Shown: piece after piece, positions 8,264-16,770 of the stretch
How the letters are laid out: each line of letters starts with the position of its first letter
Position numbering within the stretch: position 1 is the stretch's first letter
NCBI GenBank assembly: GCA_044234005.1
Contig: JBIIJE010000001.1
Location: 1 to 64,000, forward strand
Length of the DNA: 64,000 nucleotides
Reading direction: 5' to 3'
DNA from: OLB11 sp044234005
GTDB lineage: Bacteria; Bacteroidota; Bacteroidia; Chitinophagales; Chitinophagaceae
Program-made: the position numbers and the translations under genes
Notes under the pieces: generated by a model
The model's database searches: none
What the model saw: only the letters and a program-made list of their open reading frames with translations
Told to the model about the DNA's origin: nothing

Positions 8264-9583
8264 TTAATAGTCTATACGTTTAATTTTTGCACCGAGTTGT
8301 TGTAAGCGAATATCAATATTTTCATAGCCTCTATCAATTTGTTCACTATTTTGAATAATGCTTTTTCCATCTGCCGATAAGGCTGCAATCAACAACGCAA
8401 GACCAGCTCGAATATCAGGCGAAGACATGACATTCGGGCGAAGTAAAGTTTGTTTATCCAAGCCTACTACAACAGCTCGATGAGGGTCACAAAGTACTAT
8501 TTGAGCACCCATATCTATTAACTTGTCCGTAAAAAACAAACGGCTTTCAAACATTTTTTGATGAAACAAAACTGTGCCTTTAGCTTGTGTTGCTACTACC
8601 AACGCGATGCTCAATAAATCAGGTGTAAAACCAGGCCAAGGATGATCGTAAATCGTAAGTATATCGCCACCTATAAAACGCTGTATTCGATAATGATCCT
8701 GTGCGGGTATATGAATATTATCTTTTTCGATATTCATTTGAATACCCAATCGGGCAAAGGTATCTGGTATACAACCTAAATATTTGATGCTGCAATCCTT
8801 GATTAAAATATCGCCACCCGTCATGGCTGCTAATCCGATAAAAGAACCTACTTCGATCATATCGGCAAGTACAGTATGGTCGCAACCCTTTAATGAATTG
8901 GCATCTACACCAGTTACTGTCAATAAATTAGAACCAATACCACTTATTCGTGCCCCCATCCGATTTAGCATTCTACACAATTGTTGCAGATAGGGTTCGC
9001 ATGCTGCATTGTAAATTCTTGTTTTACCTTTCGCAGCGACTGCCGCCATCAAAATATTAGCAGTACCTGTTACTGATGGTTCATCGAGTAGCATATAGGT
9101 GCCCTGCAACCCATTTTTTGATTCAAGTACAAAAAAATGTTCCTCATCATTGTAAACATAATCAGCACCCAATTTTTGAAATCCTAGAATGTGCGTATCT
9201 AATCGTCGTCTACCAATTTTATCGCCACCAGGCTGAGGTATATAGGCTTTGTTGAAACGAGCTAATAATGGACCTGCTAGCATCACAGCACCACGCAATT
9301 TGCCTGATTTCTTCTTGTACTCTGGACTAATTAAGTATTCAAGATTGATATGATTGGCTTGAAAAGAATATGAATTTTGATTGAGTCGCTCTACGACTAC
9401 ACCTAAATCTGCCAATAATTCTATCAGCATTCTTACATCTAAAATATCAGGGATATTATGAAGTGTAACCTTTTCGTTAGAGAGTAAAGTGGCTGCTATT
9501 ACTTGCAAAGCTTCGTTCTTTGCACCTTGTGGAGTTACCACACCATTCAATGGTGTACCTCCATAAATTTCAAAACTATTCAT
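8264..9583 (-). CDS. murA: UDP-N-acetylglucosamine 1-carboxyvinyltransferase, fosfomycin-insensitive type
   Basis: MurA transfers enolpyruvate from PEP to UDP-GlcNAc, the first committed step of peptidoglycan synthesis in the cytoplasm. The 439-residue protein has the N-terminal substrate-binding QGAKNEAL (Lys22, Asn23) and the active-site loop PQPGGDKIGRRRLDTH. In E. coli MurA the corresponding loop has Cys115, the residue alkylated by fosfomycin; here it is Asp121. The C-terminal half shows the PDIRAGLALLIAAL segment. DUF4290 lies upstream and the hexapeptide protein downstream, all on the minus strand. Confidence 0.95.
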   Translation of the reverse strand: MNSFEIYGGTPLNGVVTPQGAKNEALQVIAATLLSNEKVTLHNIPDILDVRMLIELLADLGVVVERLNQNSYSFQANHINLEYLISPEYKKKSGKLRGAVMLAGPLLARFNKAYIPQPGGDKIGRRRLDTHILGFQKLGADYVYNDEEHFFVLESKNGLQGTYMLLDEPSVTGTANILMAAVAAKGKTRIYNAACEPYLQQLCRMLNRMGARISGIGSNLLTVTGVDANSLKGCDHTVLADMIEVGSFIGLAAMTGGDILIKDCSIKYLGCIPDTFARLGIQMNIEKDNIHIPAQDHYRIQRFIGGDILTIYDHPWPGFTPDLLSIALVVATQAKGTVLFHQKMFESRLFFTDKLIDMGAQIVLCDPHRAVVVGLDKQTLLRPNVMSSPDIRAGLALLIAALSADGKSIIQNSEQIDRGYENIDIRLQQLGAKIKRIDY

Positions 9584-9589
9584 ACTCTG

Positions 9590-9597
9590 CTAATGTA
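9590..9597 (-). promoter_or_regulatory. TACATTAG box before murA
   Basis: On the minus strand TACATTAG differs from TAnnTTTG at one base and is followed by exactly six bases and the murA ATG, the same spacing as at korA and truB. It could give a leaderless murA transcript in addition to read-through from the DUF4290 gene. Confidence 0.35.
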
Positions 9598-9620
9598 CAA
9601 TAAATGCTAGCAGGGCATAT

Positions 9621-10340
9621 TTAGTTTGGGTTATTTTTTTTCTTGAACTTATTAAATTTATTATTTCGATTCATACCATTACCTTGTTGAACGGGTATAT
9701 TATTTCGATTACTATTATTAGGTCTATTCTTTCTCGTATTAAAATTTTTACGACCTTGTTGCGGCAATACAGGATTAATAGTTGCGCCAGTACCAGCATC
9801 TACAAACGAGGCGAACTTAGTATTAGGATCATATACAAGCTTACCCTTGCTCATAGCATTTAGCTCATCTTTAATCATATCATCATGTACATTTTCATCA
9901 TGCCAATTTGAATATGCCGCTTTCATAAATACAACTAAAACTTGTATAAAACCTTGCTTCTTTTCTTCATCTGTTTCAACAATGGCTTTATCATATAAAT
10001 CCTGAAATTTCTTACCAAAATGACTCCAGCGTATTTTATGCTTCGGGTAGGGGATAGGGTCGGGCTTACGTTGTTTTACTTCTGCAGTAGGCTTGGGGTA
10101 TGGGCTATCAACATCCAACTTATAGTCAGAAATCAGAAATAAATGATCCCATAGTTTATGCTTATAATCTTCAATTGTTTTTATTTGTGGATTGAGTATT
10201 GTCATCACTTCAATAATAACCTCAGCATTTTGTTGTCGTTTCTCTTTGTCAGTAATGGTCATGGCGTATTTCACCATGTCGTGTACGCTTCTTCCGTACT
10301 CTTTTATCTTCATTAACTCACGTGAAGTGTTGTATTGCAT
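9621..10340 (-). CDS. DUF4290 family protein
   Basis: This 239-residue cytoplasmic protein belongs to DUF4290, a Bacteroidota family of unknown role. The N-terminal 190 residues are conserved (for example YNTSRELMKIKEYGRSVHDM and WDHLFLISDYKLDVDSPYP). The last 45 residues are a disordered tail rich in Asn, Arg and Lys, which might bind nucleic acid. It lies 37 bases upstream of murA; I recall this neighbour order from other members of the phylum. No enzyme motif is visible. Confidence 0.75.
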   Translation of the reverse strand: MQYNTSRELMKIKEYGRSVHDMVKYAMTITDKEKRQQNAEVIIEVMTILNPQIKTIEDYKHKLWDHLFLISDYKLDVDSPYPKPTAEVKQRKPDPIPYPKHKIRWSHFGKKFQDLYDKAIVETDEEKKQGFIQVLVVFMKAAYSNWHDENVHDDMIKDELNAMSKGKLVYDPNTKFASFVDAGTGATINPVLPQQGRKNFNTRKNRPNNSNRNNIPVQQGNGMNRNNKFNKFKKKNNPN

Positions 10341-10566
10341 AAAATATTAAAATCTATAATTTTTAAAAAAGTATTCAAATTAATTTATCGAATGGGGGAG
10401 AGTTAGCTATCCAAAATGGTTTTTCTAACTCTGATTAGCCTTTAATTTTATCTGGCTAATACGATTTTTCAATAGGGCAAATATAAAGTAAATACCCAAT
10501 TGAACAACAATTTAGAGAGAATACAATTATATTTGATAATATTTTACACATGTAAAAAGTCGTTGA

Positions 10567-12483
10567 GTGAAGCAAAATAAAATAAAATCATTCCTTAATC
10601 GATACTTTAAAATCGGAAGTATTTTTTTGCTCACTTTGTCTAGCATCCATTGTCAGGCGCAAAAAGAGGGAAGTGTTTGGTATTTCGGCAATAAAGCAGG
10701 TCTTGATTTTAAGACAAATCCACCAACGGTACTCAGTGATGGTCAATTAGATACAGAGGAAGGATGTTTAACCGTTGCCGACAGAATTACTGGACAAATG
10801 CTTTTCTATTCTGATGGTTCATTGGTTTGGGGTAAAAATCACCAATTGATGCCAAGCTTACCTACTGGTGGTTTAGGGGGGCATTTCTCTTCAAGTCAAT
10901 CAGGAATCGTGATTCCAGACCCTGCCAACCCTTTTCAATATTATATTTTTTCAGTTTACGAAAAAGCGAATGGGCCAATCTATTGGGCAAAAGTAGACGT
11001 CAGTGCCAATAACGGGAATGGAGATGTAATTGCTTCAAAAAATTTATTGCTTGATAATCCTTGTGAAAAAATTGCAGCAATCGGCAATTGTATTACCAAT
11101 GAATACTGGGTGGTTGGGCATAAATTTGAATCTGATTCATTTTATGCTTGGAAGGTAACTTCCTCAGGTATCGCAGCTCCAGTAATTACAAAAATTGGCA
11201 GTTTTATTACAAATGCGAATGCGCGAATTGCGGCTTTGGGTTATTTAAAATTTTCACCCAACGGCAAACGATTGGCGGCTGCGCATTTTAGCCCTGTTAA
11301 TACCATAGAAATATTTGATTTCGACCAAAATACAGGTACATTATCTAATCCCATTATCGATACTTTTTCGCAATCGTATGGCTGCAGTTTCTCTCCAAAC
11401 AGCAAATTACTTTATGCGAGTTCGAGAAGAAGAATCATTCAATATAATGTTTCCTTACCCACCGCTTCACAGGTAATTGCTAGCAGAAATACAATCGGGA
11501 ATGTTTCACAATATGGTGCTTTACAAAACGCCATCAACGGCAAAATGTATCATTCAGGGAATGCTACAATATTATCTTTAGGCTCTGCTTATTTGAACAC
11601 CATTAATAAGCCAAATCTATATGGTGCAGCTTGCGATTTTCAAGATAGTTCTCAAGTACTAACTCCTGGTTTATCCCTTGAAGGTTTACCAAGTATAGTT
11701 GAAAACTTCTTGATTGGGGAAACGAAATTAGAACCACCCAGTAATTTATCAATTTGTCCTGGCGGCAGTATCGACTACCCAATTCTCAATGAAGTACGCA
11801 TAAACGGAATAATTCCATCCAATACAGTAAGTATAAATGCAGACACGAGTAATTTAATCTTCACACCAACTAATACTACAAAATATACAATTTATTATCA
11901 ATCACAAGGCTTCTGCAATTATCAAGATTCTATAGAATTTACGATTCAAGTAAATGCTGTCATAGCTAATTTTGATATTACACCCAGTGAAATTACTATG
12001 GCAAATCCCGTGTTTAATTTAGTCAATCAATCACAAAATGCCACTTCGTATAATTGGCTCGAAAATAATTTACAATTTTCTAACGACATAAATCCAAGTG
12101 TTCTAAAAACTGACACGGGAACTTATTGTTTTAAACTTATCGCACAAAATACACAAGCTTGTATCGATTCTATTACAAAATGTGGCATCATAGAAAATGT
12201 AGATTATGGGGTTTTTATTCCGAATGCATTTTCGCCAAATGGGGATGGTATCAATAATACGTTTCGTGCACTTTATGGTCGAAGTATCATTTTTGAAAAC
12301 ATGTCTATATACAACCGTTGGGGTAATTGTATTTTTCAAACCACGAATCCGTTTGAAGATTGGGATGGAAAATTTAAGGGTTTAGAATGTGAAACTGGCG
12401 TTTATTTTTATATTTTCAACTACTCTAAAAAAGGACAACCCGGACGAATTATCCGTAAAGGTGATTTGCACCTCATTCGATAG
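10567..12483 (+). CDS. Secreted T9SS type B sorting-domain protein with propeller-like N-terminus
   Basis: This 638-residue exoprotein has an N-terminal signal peptide (IGSIFLLTLSSIHCQA), about 350 residues with repeated propeller-like segments (YLKFSPNGKRLAAAHF, CSFSPNSKLLYASS), an Ig/PKD-like stretch, and a C-terminal gliding-motility-associated domain (IPNAFSPNGDGINNTF, IYNRWGNCIFQTT, DWDGKFKG, TGVYFYIFNY). This C-terminal domain is the type B signal for export by the type IX secretion system. The start is a GTG directly after an in-frame TGA, and the next ATG is beyond the signal peptide, so the GTG is needed. Cargo function is unknown; surface attachment or adhesion is plausible. Confidence 0.85.
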   Translation: MKQNKIKSFLNRYFKIGSIFLLTLSSIHCQAQKEGSVWYFGNKAGLDFKTNPPTVLSDGQLDTEEGCLTVADRITGQMLFYSDGSLVWGKNHQLMPSLPTGGLGGHFSSSQSGIVIPDPANPFQYYIFSVYEKANGPIYWAKVDVSANNGNGDVIASKNLLLDNPCEKIAAIGNCITNEYWVVGHKFESDSFYAWKVTSSGIAAPVITKIGSFITNANARIAALGYLKFSPNGKRLAAAHFSPVNTIEIFDFDQNTGTLSNPIIDTFSQSYGCSFSPNSKLLYASSRRRIIQYNVSLPTASQVIASRNTIGNVSQYGALQNAINGKMYHSGNATILSLGSAYLNTINKPNLYGAACDFQDSSQVLTPGLSLEGLPSIVENFLIGETKLEPPSNLSICPGGSIDYPILNEVRINGIIPSNTVSINADTSNLIFTPTNTTKYTIYYQSQGFCNYQDSIEFTIQVNAVIANFDITPSEITMANPVFNLVNQSQNATSYNWLENNLQFSNDINPSVLKTDTGTYCFKLIAQNTQACIDSITKCGIIENVDYGVFIPNAFSPNGDGINNTFRALYGRSIIFENMSIYNRWGNCIFQTTNPFEDWDGKFKGLECETGVYFYIFNYSKKGQPGRIIRKGDLHLIR

Positions 12484-12491
12484 TTGACAAA

Positions 12492-13208
12492 TTATTTTAT
12501 AACGAGTCTTCCGTCCTCATATTTAATCAGGACATTATGCTGATTCAGTTGGCAACAATACTCCATATCATACTGTAAGTTGAATGCAGATAAGCGCAAG
12601 AAGTGTGAACTGTCCTGAATGAAACTATACAAATCTAGCTTCGCGAGTCGATACAAATGTGTAGCAGCTCTTGTACTATCGCAATTCATTTCAAAATGCT
12701 CACCAATGGCGTCGTATACCGCACCCGCGAATAAGGAGTCTTCAAGATTGTACCTATCTTTCCACGAAGCACATGCTAATAAAACAGGCTTTTTTTGTTG
12801 AACTAAATATTCACATACCGCGCCTAAATTGAGAAATGAACCGGTAATAATTTCATCTGCATTGTGACACATATGAAGTAAGCGAGTCCCATTCGTTGTA
12901 GTCAATACTAAGCTCTTGCCTTCAACAAATTCTCGTGGATACTCAAGCGGAGAATTACCATGTTGTAAGCCTGGCGCCACGGCGCCGTTCCGCTCACCGG
13001 CTGTTATCGAATTACCTATTTGCTTTCCAAGTTCAATACACTTATCTACATCATCAACTGGAATAATTTCTTTTGCCCCATGATGCAAGGCTGCTGATAT
13101 GGTAGATGTCGCGCGAAATACATCAATGATTACAACAATGCGATCTCGTAAATCGTATAATTGAAGCATTGATGGTGAAAAGCAAGTTTCGATAATAGGT
13201 AATGCCAT
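12492..13208 (-). CDS. comB: 2-phosphosulfolactate phosphatase family protein
   Basis: This 238-residue protein matches the ComB family, which removes phosphate from 2-phosphosulfolactate in coenzyme M synthesis in methanogens. Family-like motifs are VVIIDVFRATSTISAAL near the N-terminus, GERNGAVAPGLQHGNSP, and TTTNGTRLL. Bacteroidota do not make coenzyme M, so the in vivo substrate is unclear; a role with sulfonates, perhaps linked to sulfonolipids, is only an inference. The gene lies six bases downstream of the PAP2-like gene and converges with the T9SS cargo gene. Confidence 0.8.
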   Translation of the reverse strand: MALPIIETCFSPSMLQLYDLRDRIVVIIDVFRATSTISAALHHGAKEIIPVDDVDKCIELGKQIGNSITAGERNGAVAPGLQHGNSPLEYPREFVEGKSLVLTTTNGTRLLHMCHNADEIITGSFLNLGAVCEYLVQQKKPVLLACASWKDRYNLEDSLFAGAVYDAIGEHFEMNCDSTRAATHLYRLAKLDLYSFIQDSSHFLRLSAFNLQYDMEYCCQLNQHNVLIKYEDGRLVIK

Positions 13209-13214
13209 AAATTA

Positions 13215-13856
13215 TTATTTAACAAGTGGTGCGATAAAACACGCAATAGTTTGTGCTAAAATACCAATACATAAACCAATATAAACCTCACGTGGTGTAT
13301 GCTCTAAAAGTAGAAGTCGCATAGAAGCAATGCCTCCTGTAAGTAAAAGTGTTACGCTAAAAAGCAAAAACGAATTTTGTGTATTGTAAAACATACAGCA
13401 AAGCAAAAAAGTAGTGAACCCCGACCAAGCTGATGCATGCAAACTTATTTTTAAAAATATAGTGCCTAAAAAACTAAGCACTGTGGTGAGAAAAACACCT
13501 AATAAGAATATTTGAAGCAGAATAGGCGCATTAAATTGTTTATGAAATAACCAATACACCCAAAAATAAAACATCATAGAAGCAATTAAAGGACCTAGTC
13601 TTTCTTTATTACCTCGCATATGCATACTATCAATAAATTTCAAACGCCATAACAAAAAGACAGTGAGTAAAGGCAGCATTACTGAGGTATAAGTTAGCGT
13701 GATAAACCACCAAGTCTTATTCTTTTCCGCAACACCTATAAAAATATTTGGGCTAAAAAAAAGTAACATGGCATAGGCATAAGCAGGCACAAACACGGGG
13801 TGAAATACAATTGACACTATTTTGGCTATGCTGTTTTTAAAGGAATTTGTTGACAC
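13215..13856 (-). CDS. PAP2-like polytopic membrane protein
   Basis: This 213-residue protein has about six hydrophobic segments. The pattern around ISLHASAWSG and RLLLLEHTPREVYIG is reminiscent of the later motifs of type 2 phosphatidic acid phosphatases, but the canonical KxxxxxxRP and SGH motifs are not clear, so catalytic activity is uncertain. The start is a GTG at 13856; the next ATG would remove the first membrane segment. A perfect TATATTTG box ends four bases upstream. comB follows six bases after its stop and is probably cotranscribed. Confidence 0.6.
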   Translation of the reverse strand: MSTNSFKNSIAKIVSIVFHPVFVPAYAYAMLLFFSPNIFIGVAEKNKTWWFITLTYTSVMLPLLTVFLLWRLKFIDSMHMRGNKERLGPLIASMMFYFWVYWLFHKQFNAPILLQIFLLGVFLTTVLSFLGTIFLKISLHASAWSGFTTFLLCCMFYNTQNSFLLFSVTLLLTGGIASMRLLLLEHTPREVYIGLCIGILAQTIACFIAPLVK

Positions 13857-13860
13857 TAGG

Positions 13861-13868
13861 CAAATATA
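13861..13868 (-). promoter_or_regulatory. TATATTTG promoter box before the PAP2-like gene
   Basis: This is an exact TAnnTTTG match on the minus strand, four bases before the GTG start. Transcription from it would start at or inside the first codons, so the message would be leaderless or the true start would lie slightly downstream. Confidence 0.45.
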
Positions 13869-13923
13869 ATTGAGATTATGTGTAATGCATATTCTAGATG
13901 TTGAGATAATTCAAAATTTGTAA

Positions 13924-14649
13924 TTACCTAGCCCTATCGTGTGCTGGCAAAATTATACGCGCGTTCATTTTACTACCAAAGTAATCTGCCATTTCATGGA
14001 TGGTATAGCTATTCGAGATATTATGTTCTCCTATTTCTGTTCGACGCAAAGATTGTAAGTATGCCCCGCAACCCAGACTGTTTCCCAAATCATTTGCCAA
14101 CGAACGAATATAGGTTCCGCTACTACACGCAATATAAAAATGCAATTCAGGTGCATGATAGGCTAGGATATCGAAAGCTGAAATATTTAATTGTCGGGAC
14201 TTAACCACAACCTCTTTGCCTTGTCGTGCAAGCTCATAAATAGGCTTGCCATCTTGTTTAATAGCAGAATGAATAGGAGGAAATTGCTCGATATTACCAC
14301 GAAAATTTATTAATGCATTCTCAATCGTATTTACTTCAATATGTGAAACATCTAATTGCGAAGTTGGTAAACTTTCCAAATCGTAAGTTTCGGTTGAAGC
14401 CCCTAAATGAATAATTCCTTCATATGCTTTTGGCAGACCAATTAATGCAGTAAGTTTCTTTGTGTACTTACCAGTACAGAGTATCATTAAACCGCTCGCC
14501 AACGGATCGAGTGTGCCCGCATGACCTATTTTGGCTTTTGTCCATTTTTTTAATTGCGCCACCACAGCAAATGAAGTCCAACCCAATGGTTTATCAATCA
14601 GTAGCATTTCGCCATCTGCAAAATTCATTTCCGACAATGCTTTTTTCAT
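13924..14649 (-). CDS. truB: tRNA pseudouridine-55 synthase
   Basis: TruB converts uridine 55 in the T-loop of tRNAs to pseudouridine. The family motif GHAGTLDPLASGL carries the catalytic aspartate (Asp48 from the preferred ATG). DKPLGWTS and SGTYIRSLANDLG are also characteristic. An in-frame TTG three codons upstream is possible, but it overlaps the promoter box TACATTTG, so the ATG at 14649 is preferred; this gives 241 residues, normal for bacterial TruB without a long PUA tail. Confidence 0.93.
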   Translation of the reverse strand: MKKALSEMNFADGEMLLIDKPLGWTSFAVVAQLKKWTKAKIGHAGTLDPLASGLMILCTGKYTKKLTALIGLPKAYEGIIHLGASTETYDLESLPTSQLDVSHIEVNTIENALINFRGNIEQFPPIHSAIKQDGKPIYELARQGKEVVVKSRQLNISAFDILAYHAPELHFYIACSSGTYIRSLANDLGNSLGCGAYLQSLRRTEIGEHNISNSYTIHEMADYFGSKMNARIILPAHDRAR

Positions 14650-14655
14650 GGATGG

Positions 14656-14663
14656 CAAATGTA
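14656..14663 (-). promoter_or_regulatory. TACATTTG promoter box before truB
   Basis: This is an exact TAnnTTTG match on the minus strand followed by six bases (CCATCC) and the truB ATG. The arrangement is the same as at korA. It lies immediately past the hairpin at 14671-14706 that closes the polysaccharide locus. Confidence 0.55.
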
Positions 14664-14670
14664 CAAAAGC

Positions 14671-14706
14671 AAATGCGGTTAATGTTTGAAAACACTAACC
14701 GCATTT
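14671..14706 (-). terminator. Strong hairpin closing the polysaccharide operon
   Basis: AAATGCGGTTA (14671-14681) pairs with TAACCGCATTT (14696-14706). The loop also contains TGTTT/AAACA, which extends the pairing to about 16 pairs with one mismatch. It sits between the last polysaccharide gene and the truB promoter, where a terminator is expected. The minus-strand sequence after it is only moderately T-rich (GCTTTTG). Confidence 0.6.
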
Positions 14707-14868
14707 TGTGAAGTTATTATTGTAAGCTTGCAGGAATGCGAAGCGAATTATTTATTTATAAATCAAACTCAATATTTATGAAGTTAATCTTGATTGAATC
14801 ATGGGTATAGACCCCATAGCAAGCTTTGGAAATAAAAGCGGAACTTCCTCGCATCGAGATTCAAAAAA

Positions 14869-15870
14869 CTAAAATTCGTGCCTCATTTTGATTTTTATAA
14901 TAAAGAACTTGATTAATCCATAGAGAATACTAAACCCTAACACCAAAGAAAAGCCTTGTAGGAAGGAAATAGGTACTGACAATATATAGATACTAATTCC
15001 AAATTGAATTGTAGCATATATACCCGCAACAATCATATGTGGCCATTTTAATTCATTGGCAAAATACTGATACAAATGCTTACGATGTGCTTGAAAAATA
15101 TTTTCCTTTAAATAAATTCGATGCACAAGTGTAAGAATTGTATCCACACCATAAAGACATAATAACAACAAATAACGTAACGAAAAATCGGTATATCCAG
15201 AAGGTTTAATTATTAAGTTGCGTTCTACAACTTGCCATCGATGAAACATAAACCCTAGAATAAAAAAAATAACAATATATGCCATCGAAACACTGCCAAC
15301 ATCACCCGCGAAAAACCTTGCTTTGGTACGAAAATTAAAAAAACCAAAAACTAATATCGACATGATGATATACGCAATCGGATTCTCAAACGGATTACCA
15401 GTTCGCATCATGAGCATGGGAACAAAAATAGCTAACATGTATAAGCCTGTCATGCCATTAATGCCATCCATAAAATTGATAGCGTTAAGGCAACCAATAG
15501 AAATAATGTAAACAATCATCAAAAACCAAATAGGCAAAATGCTAAACAATCCTAACTCATAAAAACATAAACTAAATGCTAAGAGGTGAAATGCTAAACG
15601 AAGCTTATTGCTAACAGGTTTAATATCGTCTGCAAAACTAATAACAGCTAGCAATATCAAACCACAAGTAAAAAATGGAAATGGGAATCCATTTAGAGAA
15701 AAGTAAACTAGCCATGCGACTGGGAAAACGATTCCACCACCTCGTATCGTTGGCTTGGTATGCGAAGAACGTGCATTAGGCTTATCGATAATATTTAATT
15801 TATCTGCCAAATGCATATAAGAAAATGCAAATACAAATAATATAATAAAAGTAATAAAAAGTTGTAGCAT
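14869..15870 (-). CDS. MraY/WecA family undecaprenyl-phosphate glycosyl-1-phosphate transferase
   Basis: This 333-residue polytopic protein starts polysaccharide synthesis by moving a sugar phosphate from a UDP-sugar to undecaprenyl phosphate on the inner face of the cytoplasmic membrane. About ten hydrophobic segments are visible with the family's cytoplasmic motifs: DKPNARSSHTKPTIRGGG, FADDIKP, INFMDGINGMTG and RFFAGDVGSVSMAY. It is the last gene of the locus and follows an epimerase by two bases. The pairing resembles WbpL/WbpV-type initiation modules. Confidence 0.9.
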   Translation of the reverse strand: MLQLFITFIILFVFAFSYMHLADKLNIIDKPNARSSHTKPTIRGGGIVFPVAWLVYFSLNGFPFPFFTCGLILLAVISFADDIKPVSNKLRLAFHLLAFSLCFYELGLFSILPIWFLMIVYIISIGCLNAINFMDGINGMTGLYMLAIFVPMLMMRTGNPFENPIAYIIMSILVFGFFNFRTKARFFAGDVGSVSMAYIVIFFILGFMFHRWQVVERNLIIKPSGYTDFSLRYLLLLCLYGVDTILTLVHRIYLKENIFQAHRKHLYQYFANELKWPHMIVAGIYATIQFGISIYILSVPISFLQGFSLVLGFSILYGLIKFFIIKIKMRHEF

Positions 15871-15872
15871 TT

Positions 15873-16769
15873 TTATATCATGGCTTCAAGCACAGACTGA
15901 GATTGCCAAGCAATTTCGCGACGCGCTTTTTCATCAGAGAAGGTGAATGTGCCTGTTATTTTTTTAATTGTTCCCGAATTCACTGGCATCCATGAAAACT
16001 TATCACCTATGATGCCTAGGCATTTTCCTAACCATGAAGGAATACTTAGAATGAATCGTGCATTCAAAGCTTTTTGAATAGCAACTTCTATTTCATAAAA
16101 ATTCGGATGATACCCATCTGTAATATTATAAATACCAGATGTTGGATTGTTTTGAGGAAGCCATTGCTGAATAAGTTTCGCTATATCACTTGCTAAAACG
16201 GCACTTTTTTTTGCTTCGCCTTTAGCGATACGTAGGTATTTACCTTGCCGAATTGCAGATACCATTTTTCCTAAATTACCTAATGCATTAGGACCTACAA
16301 CTAAGGGAAGTCGTAAAATGAGATAATTTATATTTCTTGTCTTACACCAACTTTCTATCAGTTGCTCCGCCTCGATTTTACTTTTTGCGTATGGGGAGTT
16401 GCCTCTGAGTGGCGTTTCTTCATTCACTAATTCTCCTTGCTCTAAACCATATACGGAAACAGAGCTTATGAAAATGAAATGAGAAATCTGCTGATGTGTT
16501 AAAGCCTCTAATAAGTTATTCGTACCTGTAACATTTACATCATAAAATGCCTTTTTTTCTTCATCCGTCTTCGGATATATATGGGCTTTTCCAGCTGCAT
16601 GAATTACAGCTTGAATAGGCTTGTCTATTTGAGGAATACTTTTACTTATATCACACTGTATTAAATTCTGCGGATGACGACCTAATGAAATGATACTAAA
16701 ATACTGCGCTAAATATTGGTTTAGAATATCTCCTAAAAAACCAGATGCACCCGTTAATAAGACTTGCAT
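15873..16769 (-). CDS. NAD-dependent nucleotide-sugar epimerase/dehydratase
   Basis: This 298-residue extended short-chain dehydrogenase probably acts on a UDP-sugar. It shows the Rossmann motif GASGFLG near the N-terminus, the SSVSVYG segment and the YAKSK catalytic pair after NSPYAKSKIEAE. Its position next to the WecA-like transferase suggests it makes that enzyme's sugar substrate. WbpV-like 4-epimerase or 4-reductase activity is likely, but specificity cannot be read. Confidence 0.82.
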   Translation of the reverse strand: MQVLLTGASGFLGDILNQYLAQYFSIISLGRHPQNLIQCDISKSIPQIDKPIQAVIHAAGKAHIYPKTDEEKKAFYDVNVTGTNNLLEALTHQQISHFIFISSVSVYGLEQGELVNEETPLRGNSPYAKSKIEAEQLIESWCKTRNINYLILRLPLVVGPNALGNLGKMVSAIRQGKYLRIAKGEAKKSAVLASDIAKLIQQWLPQNNPTSGIYNITDGYHPNFYEIEVAIQKALNARFILSIPSWLGKCLGIIGDKFSWMPVNSGTIKKITGTFTFSDEKARREIAWQSQSVLEAMI

Positions 16770-16770
16770 A

